64,000 bases of DNA from Levilactobacillus brevis ATCC 14869 = DSM 20054 (GCF_001433855.1 NZ_AZCP01000002.1:372001-436000), one strand, 5' to 3'. Counted from the first letter of the stretch, positions 1 through 8,580 are shown. Numbers and translations: made by a program. Notes: generated by a model not told the origin, from the letters alone.

Positions 1-2
1 TA

Positions 3-350
3 CGTTTAAGTGGCCCCAATGAAGTTACGGCTGAGCGTCTACTGGAAGACACCAAACAGACGCTAGTCGCTCAATTACCCGCTGTGGTCAGTGTCCGCAG
101 TGAGTTGAACACGCCACGTTACCCCACCCCGCGACAAATTCAGCTTAGCTTCGCCAAACCCCTGACTGTCTGGCATCACGATGATTTAGAGCTGGACGAC
201 CAACGCCTCGGCCAAGCTGGTTCACCCACAATCGTCACGAAAGTCTATGCGCCGGCACCCGTTAAGCGCGAACTAACGCCACTAACCGGAACACCACGCG
301 AAGCCGCCAGTCAACTGATTACGGCCCTAAAAGACCGTCAGCTCATTTAA
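3..350 (+). CDS. etfB: electron transfer flavoprotein beta subunit, C-terminal part (5' end outside window)
   Basis: The reading frame is open from base 3 with no start in the window, so only about the last 115 residues are present. The stretch SELNTPRYPTPRQI matches the conserved late segment of the ETF beta/FixA family, and KVYAPAPVKR precedes a short C-terminal helix, as in the family. The beta subunit pairs with EtfA to carry electrons from flavin dehydrogenases; it holds a nucleotide and contributes to the flavin site. The stop lies 13 bases before etfA, with GGAGG between, so the two are translated as an operon. The partner dehydrogenase is probably left of the window. Confidence 0.88.
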   Translation, partial: RLSGPNEVTAERLLEDTKQTLVAQLPAVVSVRSELNTPRYPTPRQIQLSFAKPLTVWHHDDLELDDQRLGQAGSPTIVTKVYAPAPVKRELTPLTGTPREAASQLITALKDRQLI

Positions 351-363
351 GGAGGAAATCGGT

Positions 364-1329
364 ATGTCACAACCAGAACTATGGGTCATTTCAGAGCGTC
401 GTTTAGCCCACATCGAACCAACTACACAACAACTGATTACTAAGGCCAAATCAATCGCCGGCACCACTTTTAAAGTGGTCACGATCCTGCTAGAAGCACC
501 GACTGACCATTTGGAAGACGAACTGACTCCGTACGCCCCAGATGAAATTCGGATCGCGCGCGATGAGCGCTTCCCAACTGCTACCGATGCGGAGCAAGCC
601 GATGCACTGGCCCAACTCGTTGCTGCTTATCACCCCAACACGATTTTATTTGGGGCCACGATTACCGGCCGCTCCATTGCCCCACGACTCCAAGCAAAAT
701 TGCAAACAGGATTGACTGCCGACTGTTTGGACCTACGCTTTGACGACGACACCCTCGTTGCCACCAAGCCCTCATACGGTGACAATATTATGTGTGAAAT
801 TATTTGTCCTGACCGTCGCCCACAGATGGCTAGCGTTCGGCCCAATACCTTTGTTGCCCACCCGGCAACGGGCACCCCAACGCTGACAGCCGTTACGGTC
901 ACTTTCCATCCAGTGGAACGACTACAAATCACGGCAACGACACCAGTCGTCAATACCGCTACTACGGTGAGCGATGCCAGTCGGGTAATTGCGCTGGGTC
1001 GTGGTGCTGCAAGTGAAACCACCATCACAACTGCCACTCAATTAGCTGAAAAACTGGGCGGGCGGATTGGGGTCTCGCGGCCACTAACCGACCAGGAACG
1101 GTTCACCCATGACGACCAGATTGGTCAAAGCGGCAACACCATTCATCCCGAACTCATCTTAAACTTCGGGATTAGCGGTGCAGTTCAGTACCTCGTGGGC
1201 ATGCAAACGGCACAGACCATCGTCGCAGTCAATGCCGATGAACACGCCCCGATCTTTGACGTCGCCGACTACGGCTATGTTGGCGACGCACCAGCATTTA
1301 TGACGGCCTTGTTAGAACAATTTAACTAG
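364..1329 (+). CDS. etfA: electron transfer flavoprotein alpha subunit
   Basis: This 321-residue protein has the two-part EtfA layout: an N-terminal nucleotide-binding-like domain to about residue 190 and a C-terminal FAD domain. The FAD domain shows GGRIGVSRPLTD, DDQIGQSG, FGISGAVQYLVGM, and VNADEHAPIFDVADYGYVGD, which match the family's FAD-binding signatures. With EtfB it forms the soluble electron carrier between a flavin dehydrogenase and a quinone or other acceptor. GGAGGAAATCGGT sits just before the ATG. An imperfect hairpin follows the stop. The physiological acceptor in a fermentative lactobacillus cannot be read from this window. Confidence 0.93.
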   Translation: MSQPELWVISERRLAHIEPTTQQLITKAKSIAGTTFKVVTILLEAPTDHLEDELTPYAPDEIRIARDERFPTATDAEQADALAQLVAAYHPNTILFGATITGRSIAPRLQAKLQTGLTADCLDLRFDDDTLVATKPSYGDNIMCEIICPDRRPQMASVRPNTFVAHPATGTPTLTAVTVTFHPVERLQITATTPVVNTATTVSDASRVIALGRGAASETTITTATQLAEKLGGRIGVSRPLTDQERFTHDDQIGQSGNTIHPELILNFGISGAVQYLVGMQTAQTIVAVNADEHAPIFDVADYGYVGDAPAFMTALLEQFN

Positions 1330-1362
1330 GAATCAATCGCAATTATCAAAAATCTCGACAGT

Positions 1363-1403
1363 AAAGAACGGATAGACAGTTAAGTTGTCTACCCGCTCTT
1401 TTT
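1363..1403. terminator. bidirectional intrinsic terminator between etfA and the oxidoreductase
   Basis: A 16-bp stem (1363-1378 with 1386-1401) with two mismatched positions closes a 7-base loop and runs into T residues on the + strand. On the minus strand both mismatches become G-U pairs, so it may serve the convergent oxidoreductase equally well. Confidence 0.7.
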
Positions 1404-2415
1404 ATTCTGTCATGGTCACAATAATCTTGCCATGTGCTTTACCCGAACGTGAGTAAGTCAGGGCGGCCGCAATTTCCGTTAACGGATAGATCCGATCAAT
1501 AACGGGGACCAGCTTGTTCTGCTCAACTAGTGTGGTTAGTTCGGCTAGCTGTTGACCACTGGGCTGCATAAATAAGAACCGGTAGCTGACGCCCGAGACC
1601 TTTTCCAATTGGGCCAATCGTCGCGTTGCTAGCCGCAACACCCCTCGTTTCCACAATGGCAGACCATACGTCTGAGCAAATCGACCATTGGGACGACCAC
1701 TGACGCTAACGATAATCCCACCCGGCTTGACGACTCGAAAAGCCCGTTCTAAAGTATTTCCACCTAACGTATCAAACACGGCATCATAGTCTTTGAGGAC
1801 CGTTGCAAAATCTGTACGATGATAGTCAATGACTTCATCTGCTCCCAATGATTGGACAAACGCGGTATTGGCGGCACTTGTCGTGGTTGCTACATACGCG
1901 CCCAACTGCTTAGCTAACTGGATGGCCACAGTCCCAACACCACCAGACCCAGCCTGAATGAGAACCTTTTTCCCAGGACGAAGAGCCATCAAATCATGTA
2001 AGGCTTGGTAGCTCGTTAGACCCACTAGTGGCAGGGCTGCTGCTTGTTCATAACTTAGATTAGTCGGCATTAGTGCAATGTCACCAGTGTCTACCGCTAA
2101 ATAGTCTGCGAACGTTCCAATTCGGTCCTTTTGCGGACGACCATACACCGCATCTCCCACTTGAAACGCAGTCACCTGACGCCCCACAGCAATCACATCG
2201 CCAGCAAAGTCACTACCCAAAATAAGTGGCATCCGGTAGCGGAGTAGTAATCGCAGGTCTCCTGCCATCGTTTTGGTATCAATTGGATTAACGCTGGCCG
2301 CCCTAATCTTAACGAGAACATCATGGGGGTGGATTACGGGTTGGGGAACCAACCGAATCTCCGGGTCAACTTGGTGGTAGTGGTCAATGACGGCAGCACG
2401 CATTTTATCTGTCAT
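1402..2415 (-). CDS. zinc-independent quinone oxidoreductase, MDR family (NADPH-dependent)
   Basis: This 337-residue protein is a medium-chain dehydrogenase/reductase. It has an N-terminal GroES-like fold (DVLVKIRAASVNPIDTKT, GSDFAGDV), then the Rossmann dinucleotide site QAGSGGVGTVAIQLAK near residue 155. Zinc-ligand cysteines are absent, which places it in the quinone oxidoreductase branch that reduces quinones or enones with NADPH. TAGGAG lies 7 bases before the ATG. It is divergent from an ArsR regulator and a DJ-1-like gene, and operator-like repeats lie in the shared promoter region. A role in electrophile or quinone defence is therefore likely but inferred. Confidence 0.85.
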   Translation of the reverse strand: MTDKMRAAVIDHYHQVDPEIRLVPQPVIHPHDVLVKIRAASVNPIDTKTMAGDLRLLLRYRMPLILGSDFAGDVIAVGRQVTAFQVGDAVYGRPQKDRIGTFADYLAVDTGDIALMPTNLSYEQAAALPLVGLTSYQALHDLMALRPGKKVLIQAGSGGVGTVAIQLAKQLGAYVATTTSAANTAFVQSLGADEVIDYHRTDFATVLKDYDAVFDTLGGNTLERAFRVVKPGGIIVSVSGRPNGRFAQTYGLPLWKRGVLRLATRRLAQLEKVSGVSYRFLFMQPSGQQLAELTTLVEQNKLVPVIDRIYPLTEIAAALTYSRSGKAHGKIIVTMTE

Positions 2416-2435
2416 TTTTATGCTCCTAACGGTTT

Positions 2436-2561
2436 ATTATTTTAAACGATAATGATGGCATCGTAAACTATTGGTTCAAAATTGTCAACGAATGAATTCT
2501 ATAGTTTCAGAGTTGACAGTAACATTCCATCGTGGTTTAATGGTTTAAAATAATCAACGAA
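2436..2561. promoter_or_regulatory. divergent promoters with three copies of an operator-like repeat
   Basis: The + strand promoter for arsR is TTGACA at 2513-2518 and TTTAAT at 2536-2541 with a 17-base spacer. The minus promoter for the oxidoreductase is TTGACA (2488-2483) and TACGAT (2465-2460), also 17 apart. A 21-base element occurs at 2472-2492 and 2541-2561 with 18 identities (TGGTTyAAAAT then TCAACGAA). A third, inverted and partial copy lies at 2436-2450. The copies cover the minus -35 box, the end of the plus -10 box and the minus transcript start region, as expected for repression of both genes by the ArsR protein. Confidence 0.75.
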
Positions 2562-2575
2562 GAAGATGAATATCG

Positions 2576-2914
2576 ATGTCCGACTTAACTAAATTAAAGC
2601 ATGAATTTGAAAAATCCAGTGACTTTTTGGTGGCGCTAGGCGACCAGAAGCGTCAAGCCATCATCCTCGCCTTGCTCGACAAGCAAGTGGTTCACCGGGG
2701 ATTACGGGTCAGTGAATTAACCGACGTTACGGGTTTATCCCGTCCAGCAGTGTCGCATCATCTTAAACTACTGCGGGACGTTGCCCTGATCGATTACCGG
2801 CGAGACGGCACCAAAAATTACTACTACCTCACCCATCGCACGAAGCGTATCCAACAACTACAAACGCTGCTCACCCACGTCACCACCGTTATGGAGGAAA
2901 ACGATCAATTATGA
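2576..2914 (+). CDS. ArsR/SmtB-family winged-helix transcriptional regulator
   Basis: This 112-residue protein has the ArsR winged helix: LGDQKRQAIILALL, then the recognition region LSRPAVSHHLKLLRDVALIDYRRDGTKNYYYL. There is no cysteine in the protein and no ELCVCDL-type metal site, so it is probably not a classical arsenic or zinc sensor. Its stop overlaps the start of the next gene (ATGA), so the two are co-translated. It likely represses its own operon and the divergent quinone oxidoreductase through the repeats at 2436-2561. The inducing signal is unknown. Confidence 0.88.
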   Translation: MSDLTKLKHEFEKSSDFLVALGDQKRQAIILALLDKQVVHRGLRVSELTDVTGLSRPAVSHHLKLLRDVALIDYRRDGTKNYYYLTHRTKRIQQLQTLLTHVTTVMEENDQL

Positions 2915-3588
2915 AAAAGATCTTGATTGTCTTAACCAACGTTACCCGCTATGCGCACACCACCGATGCTACCGGCTTGTGGTTAGGCGAAGCCACCGAA
3001 TTTGTAGAAATAGTTCAAGCTGCCGGATACCAGGTCGACTATGTCAGCCCTCATGGTGGCTTCGTTCCCTTAGACCCACGCAGCATGCGCTATACCGATG
3101 AAGCCAGTCTCACCCTCTATGAAAGTACTGATTTTCAGCAACGAGCCTTAACCCATTCTCTACGGCCACAAGACGTGCAGGCCAGTGATTACGCCGCCAT
3201 TTACTACACCGGAGGCCACGGCGTGATGTGGGATTTTCCTGAAAATACTGACCTCCAGACGCTGTCACTCGCAATTCTTCAACAAGGTGGCTTTGTCACC
3301 AGCGTTTGTCACGGAATCGCCGGATTACTTAATATTCAAGATCGGCCCGGTCACTACCTCATTGCTAACCGCCGGATTACCGGGTTCACCACAGCCGAAG
3401 AAATCCTTGCGGGCAAGAAAAAAGTGGTGCCCTTTCTCAACCAAACTGTCGCCACGAACCACGGCGCGCACTTCGTTCACAAGCGCGCCTACAAATCATT
3501 TGCGATCCAAGACGGCCAGTTGATTACAGGCCAGAACCCCTTCTCAGCTAAAGCCGTTGCTCAGCGCTTACTGACTAATTTAAAATAA
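2911..3588 (+). CDS. DJ-1/PfpI superfamily protein, Hsp31-like class (glutamine amidotransferase fold)
   Basis: The 225-residue protein has the class I glutamine amidotransferase-like fold. The nucleophile elbow TSVCHGIAGLL carries the catalytic Cys, GLWLGEATEF carries the conserved acidic residue, and YYTGGHGVMWDF matches the Hsp31/HchA-like branch. Members act as glyoxalase III-type or protein-repair enzymes against reactive aldehydes, or as chaperones. Co-expression with an ArsR regulator and divergence from a quinone oxidoreductase fits an electrophile-stress unit. The exact reaction cannot be decided from sequence. Confidence 0.85.
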   Translation: MKKILIVLTNVTRYAHTTDATGLWLGEATEFVEIVQAAGYQVDYVSPHGGFVPLDPRSMRYTDEASLTLYESTDFQQRALTHSLRPQDVQASDYAAIYYTGGHGVMWDFPENTDLQTLSLAILQQGGFVTSVCHGIAGLLNIQDRPGHYLIANRRITGFTTAEEILAGKKKVVPFLNQTVATNHGAHFVHKRAYKSFAIQDGQLITGQNPFSAKAVAQRLLTNLK

Positions 3589-3597
3589 TCTCATAGC

Positions 3598-3638
3598 AAA
3601 AACCACGACACACCAATTTCTAATGTGTCGTGGTTTTT
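3598..3638. terminator. bidirectional intrinsic terminator
   Basis: A perfect 15-bp stem (3598-3612 with 3624-3638) with A and T tails lies between the convergent DJ-1-like gene and the PEP-carboxykinase-like gene. Confidence 0.9.
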
Positions 3639-3646
3639 CACTTGTC

Positions 3647-5365
3647 TTACAACGCCAACAGTTCTGTCAGTAAAGCCCGCGCTGACGCGTTGAGTTTTTC
3701 TTGTGATTTGTCGTTACCCAAGTGCGTATAGATTTCACCGATATACACATCGTCAGCAAATAACTGGTCAAAGACCGCATCGATAATTGGCCGCGTAGCC
3801 GCTTCTTCTTGCACTGGACCAAATGGATTGGCAAAGAAAGTGGTACTCATTCCCACCTCGTCCGTGGTGCCTAAAGCCCGACGTTTACCAGCGATAAACG
3901 TCTCTTTGGCAAGTACTTGGTCCGCGAACCGTTGCACGCCAACCGCATCATCATAGTTATTGGCGTAGACCCACATATCAATCTCATGGTGGGCCACCAC
4001 ACGTGACCACGTATTAGCCGGAATAATTACCCGCGCATTCTTCTGTTCAGGGTTCATATAAACACCCCGGTCCATGTTGTTGAACGCCACTTCACTACTG
4101 AGGTCATCCAAACGGACAAAGGCCCCCGTTTCAGTCCCCTGTGCATACAGATGTCCATCGGCCAAAGTAAAGCTCCCCATGTCATCGAAGATCGTTTCAA
4201 TATTAGCAATCTGATCATCAGCGACCGCTTGAAGCGCCTCAATAGATTCTGACTTACCGGCCCCCGAGTCACCAAAGAAGACCACCGTCTTGGTTTGTCC
4301 ATTCGTAAAGGTAATCTTGACCATTGAGCCATGAATTGGGAGGCGTTTTTCCGCAATCATGTGGAGATTGTGCAACGTCAAGCACATCTTCTTCATGTAG
4401 CCGAAGTAAGTCGTCTGGTCATTGTACGGCACTTGCCCCACATACACACCATTAGCTTCATCGTAGAAGTAATGCCCATTTTCTGGTTGCTCATCCCCAG
4501 CGGCACTGGGAGAACCAAATAGTAAAATCAAATCGGGCTTCTTGCCGGCAACCGCTTGGCTATCCGCTAATTGGAATAGATTAGCTAAGGCAATCCCTGA
4601 CGCTAAATAATCCCGATGGAAATAAATATAAGCTAAGCTCTCACCGATCATAGCCGGATAGCAGTACCAATCCGTTGCACTCCCCGTGAAGTTAGCGATC
4701 GGATTGGTTGCTGACGCCGTGAAGTGTCCCTTTCGCTTATTACTCTTCGTGTGCACCATCATTGGTGGTCGCAGCATCAAGCGACTAATGAACGGAATAT
4801 CCTGTAAGCTTGTATATTCGGTTGGTGCGGGCCACGCAATTTGCTGGAGTAGCATGCAAGCACTCGACCCCGCATTGACCTGGCGATATACCTGATTGGC
4901 ATGCCCCTGTAATTTTTCTTCAATTGTTCGGTACAACCGAATGACCAAATCATTGAAACGCTGGTCAATGGTCATAAATTCACTCGCCATCACGTCATTT
5001 TGTTGGCTCGTCATCGTTGCCACTCGCAAGAAAGTTCGGTAATACGAGTAGAGGTCTTCAATGCTAGCCAAAATCTCGACTGGTTGGAACCGCTGGTAAG
5101 CATCTGGGCGATCAGTCAAGATAGCCTTAATCGTCGCCAAGTAAACCGCGGGCGTCGCCAGATTAAAGGTTGTGGTTGCATCGGCTTCTGCTGGCACCTT
5201 AGTCCGTTGATCGGCTAAGAACACCTGAACGAAACTCGCGAGCTCATCGCTGTTAACCAAATCAAAAATACTGGTAATAAACCGGGCATTGTAGTTCAGA
5301 ACCGCAACGCTCCGATCTGGATTGGCATAAAACGCGGCTAAATCAACTGTTGCTGGTGTTGGCAT
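3647..5365 (-). CDS. phosphoenolpyruvate carboxykinase-like protein (PCK/HPr-kinase P-loop fold)
   Basis: This 572-residue protein carries an unmistakable P-loop, FFGDSGAGKSESIEAL, near residue 365. The preceding MVKITF..KTVVFFGDSG strand and following DDMGSF are as in the PEP carboxykinase/HPr kinase superfamily. Lactobacilli have a homologue commonly annotated as ATP-dependent PEP carboxykinase. The GDSGAGKSE form of the loop is closer to HPr kinase than to the usual GLSGTGKTT of PckA, so carboxykinase activity is not certain. GAAAGGGG precedes the ATG. It lies 52 bases downstream of the LysR gene on the same strand and could be co-transcribed with it. Confidence 0.7.
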   Translation of the reverse strand: MPTPATVDLAAFYANPDRSVAVLNYNARFITSIFDLVNSDELASFVQVFLADQRTKVPAEADATTTFNLATPAVYLATIKAILTDRPDAYQRFQPVEILASIEDLYSYYRTFLRVATMTSQQNDVMASEFMTIDQRFNDLVIRLYRTIEEKLQGHANQVYRQVNAGSSACMLLQQIAWPAPTEYTSLQDIPFISRLMLRPPMMVHTKSNKRKGHFTASATNPIANFTGSATDWYCYPAMIGESLAYIYFHRDYLASGIALANLFQLADSQAVAGKKPDLILLFGSPSAAGDEQPENGHYFYDEANGVYVGQVPYNDQTTYFGYMKKMCLTLHNLHMIAEKRLPIHGSMVKITFTNGQTKTVVFFGDSGAGKSESIEALQAVADDQIANIETIFDDMGSFTLADGHLYAQGTETGAFVRLDDLSSEVAFNNMDRGVYMNPEQKNARVIIPANTWSRVVAHHEIDMWVYANNYDDAVGVQRFADQVLAKETFIAGKRRALGTTDEVGMSTTFFANPFGPVQEEAATRPIIDAVFDQLFADDVYIGEIYTHLGNDKSQEKLNASARALLTELLAL

Positions 5366-5417
5366 GAAAAAACCCCTTTCACGTTATCTTAATATGCCAT
5401 TTTAGCGTAATTCATCG

Positions 5418-6320
5418 TCAGTTGGAAGCGTCTTCTGTCGTTGTTCGCGAATTAAATAGCTGAAAGAGCTGTTGAAGTGCGGCATGTTGCGGATTAGCCG
5501 CCCGATACATCGCATAAATCACCCGTAAGTCTTCGGGAACCGTCACCGGAATTTTGACCAGGTCAAACGCGGCTAAATAAAGGGTATCTGCTACCAGCCC
5601 CACCGCCAGAGATGATTGCACCATCCCCGCAATTGAGAGTTCATCGGGATAAGCCGCCCGTAGTTTTAGCTGCGAAGCGACGCCCTGCCGTTGTAATGTC
5701 CGCTGAACCTTTTGCCCAATTAATAGCTCTGGTGAATAGGTTAATACGGGATAGTCGGTTAGGTCAGCTAAATCTAACTGACGACGATTCGCTAGCGGAT
5801 GCGTTGGCGCCACAATAACAATAAAGGGTTGCTTAAGCAGTGGCTGGTAGTGCATACCTGCCTCGCGCGTATCTGCGGCCGCAATCCCCAAATCAAACGT
5901 CTTAGCCGCTAGTCCCGACTGGACTTGTTCAGTGGTCACACTATGTAGTTCAAAAGTCACTTGCTGCGGATGAGCTTGTTCAAATTCATGCAAAACTTGG
6001 GGCAAAAAAGTCCCAATAACTGTGGGAATACAACCAACTCGTAGCTTAATCGGTTGCTGACTATTGGTCGCTATCACCTGGGCTACGCCATCATCTAACG
6101 TCTGTAAGCTCTGTTGAACGACCAACAACAGTTGCTGTCCTGTGCTAGTCAACACAATATGCCGACCTTGCTTCACAAATAAGGTTAATTTGAGTTCGGC
6201 TTCTAGCTTATGAATGGCCGTTGTCAGACTGGGCTGACTCACGTGTAATTCCCGGGCTGCTCGCGTATAGCTCTCCAATCGACCCACACATTCAAAGTAA
6301 CGTAATTGATTTAAGTTCAT
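5418..6320 (-). CDS. LysR-family transcriptional regulator
   Basis: The 300-residue protein has an N-terminal winged HTH (MNLNQLRYFECVGRLESYTR, then HVSQPSLTTAIHKLE) and a periplasmic-binding-like effector domain from about residue 90. GAGGAGGT stands 5 bases before the ATG. It is divergent from the transporter/shikimate dehydrogenase operon, the classical LysR arrangement, and a palindromic T-N11-A type site lies between them at 6348-6370. Its inducer is probably the substrate handled by that operon. Confidence 0.92.
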   Translation of the reverse strand: MNLNQLRYFECVGRLESYTRAARELHVSQPSLTTAIHKLEAELKLTLFVKQGRHIVLTSTGQQLLLVVQQSLQTLDDGVAQVIATNSQQPIKLRVGCIPTVIGTFLPQVLHEFEQAHPQQVTFELHSVTTEQVQSGLAAKTFDLGIAAADTREAGMHYQPLLKQPFIVIVAPTHPLANRRQLDLADLTDYPVLTYSPELLIGQKVQRTLQRQGVASQLKLRAAYPDELSIAGMVQSSLAVGLVADTLYLAAFDLVKIPVTVPEDLRVIYAMYRAANPQHAALQQLFQLFNSRTTTEDASN

Positions 6321-6347
6321 GACGACCTCCTCGTTCTATTATTCACA

Positions 6348-6370
6348 ATCTATAGTCGGTCGCTATAGAT
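6348..6370. promoter_or_regulatory. LysR-type operator palindrome
   Basis: ATCTATAG at 6348-6355 and CTATAGAT at 6363-6370 are perfect inverted arms around a 7-base spacer. The site contains the T-N11-A spacing of LysR boxes and sits about 28 bases from the LysR start, upstream of the divergent promoter. Confidence 0.72.
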
Positions 6371-6386
6371 CCACTAAAAATCGGTA

Positions 6387-6440
6387 TTGGTATTCTCTCA
6401 ACTTCCAGCCTATCATAAAAATCATAGAAAACGTTTTCTA
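6387..6440 (+). promoter_or_regulatory. promoter and near-consensus cre site for the transporter operon
   Basis: TTGGTA at 6387-6392 and TATCAT at 6411-6416, 18 bases apart, form the likely promoter. A 16-bp perfect palindrome, TAGAAAACGTTTTCTA at 6425-6440, lies just downstream. It matches the CcpA cre consensus except for one symmetric base in each arm, so catabolite repression at the transcript start is plausible; another LacI-type regulator is the alternative. Confidence 0.6.
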
Positions 6441-6476
6441 AATTTTGCACTTATCCCTAGTTAGGCGGTGTTTCAT

Positions 6477-7700
6477 ATGGAAGCAACTCATGTCCCCACA
6501 GTCTCCGGTCATCGGCGGCTCATCTTTACCGCAGCTTTTATCATTATCTTTTGTTGTTCAGCCTCCGCTGCTTTCTCTGTTTTTGCCGATACATTGGTCA
6601 AGGCAACGCGTGCCACGGCCTCGCAAGTTGCCCTGACGTTAACCCTTTATCAATTCTTTATGGCGGCCTTTGGCATCATCTCCGGTCGGGTCATTGACCA
6701 TGCATCGCCGAAACGGTTGATGTACGTTGGTGGCTTTATCTTCGGTCTCGGCTGGTTCTTGGGCGCATTCGCCCACAATATCTGGTTTTTATACTTTGCT
6801 ATTGGGCTACTCGCTGGTAGCGGCAATGGTCTGCTCTATAACCCGGCATTACTGACGACTCTCAAATGGTTCCCAGAAAAACGGGGCACCATCTCCGGAC
6901 TATTACTTGGTGCCGCTTCGCTAGGTCCGCTGGTCTTAGCGAAAGTGGGGGCTTGGCTCTGTGCTACGATGGGCGCCAACGGCCTGATGCCGATTGGTGC
7001 CGCCTACCTGATCTTAATCTGGCTAGTTGGCTGGCTGATGGCCTCACCAACAGCACCGACATCAACGACTGCAACTCCCGTCACAACTGGCAAATCACCC
7101 AAGGAAATGATGGGTTCACTTAATTTTTGGTTGCTACTACTTCTCTTCGCAATCGCCTGCACGGCCGGAATCATGCTAATTGGCTCGCTATCATCAATCG
7201 CCCAGATTCAACTGCAACTGACCCCCATCGTGGCCGCTAACTTTGTCGTCGTCAATACCCTAGCTAATTTCTTTGGCCGGATGATTACGGGTCGGGCTGT
7301 GGATAAGCTCGGCGAAACCCGTACCCTACTGGTGATTCTTACCTTAACGATCATCGGGCTGGCTGGGTTACGTTTTGCTACCAGCATTGCCATGTTTACC
7401 ATTTTCCTGATTATTCTTGGTGCCTCATTTGGCGGCGTGCTGGTGGTTTTCCCCACTTTAACGGGGAAAACATTCGGTCAAAAATTTTCTGGTACGAACT
7501 ACGGCATCATGTTCTTCGGCTATGCCATTGGTGCCTTGATTGGTCCACAGATTGCCACCTTATCTATGAATCAGGCGGCTGAAACCCAGGCCTATAATGG
7601 GTCTTACCTTGTCGCAATTGGCGTGGCAGTTATCGGGATCTTAATTGACTTATACTTAATTCACCAAGGCATCGGTCGCCATACAACGGCGACAGATTAA
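6477..7700 (+). CDS. MFS transporter, oxalate/formate antiporter-like (OFA) family
   Basis: The protein has about 12 hydrophobic segments. The signature around residues 110-150 (GSGNGLLYNPALLTTLKWFP then KRGTISGLLLGAASLGP) is typical of the OFA branch of the major facilitator superfamily, which carries small carboxylates. ATG at 6477 is chosen because AGGCGG lies 8 bases ahead; an in-frame GTG at 6468 would overlap that ribosome site. The gene is first in an operon with a shikimate dehydrogenase homologue 19 bases downstream, which suggests uptake of shikimate, quinate or a similar acid (inference). Confidence 0.85.
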   Translation: MEATHVPTVSGHRRLIFTAAFIIIFCCSASAAFSVFADTLVKATRATASQVALTLTLYQFFMAAFGIISGRVIDHASPKRLMYVGGFIFGLGWFLGAFAHNIWFLYFAIGLLAGSGNGLLYNPALLTTLKWFPEKRGTISGLLLGAASLGPLVLAKVGAWLCATMGANGLMPIGAAYLILIWLVGWLMASPTAPTSTTATPVTTGKSPKEMMGSLNFWLLLLLFAIACTAGIMLIGSLSSIAQIQLQLTPIVAANFVVVNTLANFFGRMITGRAVDKLGETRTLLVILTLTIIGLAGLRFATSIAMFTIFLIILGASFGGVLVVFPTLTGKTFGQKFSGTNYGIMFFGYAIGALIGPQIATLSMNQAAETQAYNGSYLVAIGVAVIGILIDLYLIHQGIGRHTTATD

Positions 7701-7719
7701 TCGTTAGGAGGAATATTTT

Positions 7720-8580
7720 ATGGAAATTGATGGTCATACCAAATTAGTCGGGCTAATCGCCCACCCCGCGGGACATTCACAATCCCCCGCCATGCACAAC
7801 TTAGCTTTTGCTCAGGCCAAGATTAACGCCCGCTTTTTAGCCTTCGATGTTGCCAATTCCCAACTGCCCGCTGCTATTGCTGCCATTCGGGCCTTTAACA
7901 TGTTGGGGGCCAGCGTATCCATGCCCTATAAACAGGCCGTGATCCCCCTGCTTGACCACCTCGACCACACGGCTGAATTGGTTGGCGCAGTCAATACTAT
8001 TGTTAATCACGACGGCGAATTGACCGGCTATACCACTGACGGGCTTGGTTTCGTCGATGCTTTAGCGGACGATGGCGTCCAATTAACTGGCAAAACAATG
8101 ACGCTGGCCGGGGTTGGTGGGGCCGGAACACCCATCGCCATTCAAGCCGCCCTTTCCGGCTTGAAGACCTTAAACGTCTTCAACATTAACGACCCTTCGG
8201 TTAAAAACGCCCAGCAAATTGTCCAAATCATTAATGACCAAACAGCCTGTCACGCAACCTTCTATCCGTTAGAGGATCGCGACCAGTTCCAAGCAGCTAT
8301 CGCGACTAGTGATGTTTATACAGATGCCACTGGCCTCGGGATGGGCAAATTAGTCGATCAATCGTTAGTAACTGACCCCACTTGGTTTCATACCAACATG
8401 ACTGTCTTTGATACGGTCTACGCACCCAGTGTGACTAAACTCATGACAATCGCCCAACAGGCCGGGGTCGCGCATGTTATTAACGGTCAAGGAATGTTAC
8501 TCAATCAAGGAGCCGCCGCATTTAAGTTGTGGACGGGACAGTCAATGCCGTTGGCTCCCGTTAAAGCTGCTATCTTTTAA
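7720..8580 (+). CDS. shikimate/quinate dehydrogenase, AroE family
   Basis: This 286-residue protein has the AroE layout: N-terminal substrate domain with SQSPAMHN (shikimate hydroxyl contacts) and SVSMPYKQ (catalytic Lys), then GAVNTIV, GYTTDGLGF (catalytic Asp), and the Rossmann loop GVGGAGTPIAIQ. The C-terminal NGQGMLLNQGAAAF is also conserved. It oxidises or reduces shikimate/3-dehydroshikimate or quinate with NAD(P). Placement behind a carboxylate transporter and a LysR regulator, rather than among aro genes, points to a catabolic or redox role instead of aromatic biosynthesis. TTAGGAGG precedes the ATG. Confidence 0.88.
   Translation: MEIDGHTKLVGLIAHPAGHSQSPAMHNLAFAQAKINARFLAFDVANSQLPAAIAAIRAFNMLGASVSMPYKQAVIPLLDHLDHTAELVGAVNTIVNHDGELTGYTTDGLGFVDALADDGVQLTGKTMTLAGVGGAGTPIAIQAALSGLKTLNVFNINDPSVKNAQQIVQIINDQTACHATFYPLEDRDQFQAAIATSDVYTDATGLGMGKLVDQSLVTDPTWFHTNMTVFDTVYAPSVTKLMTIAQQAGVAHVINGQGMLLNQGAAAFKLWTGQSMPLAPVKAAIF

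Noticed and set aside
630-1037. 135-codon minus-strand ORF opposite etfA
   Set aside because: It lies inside a clear coding gene on the other strand and has no recognisable features.
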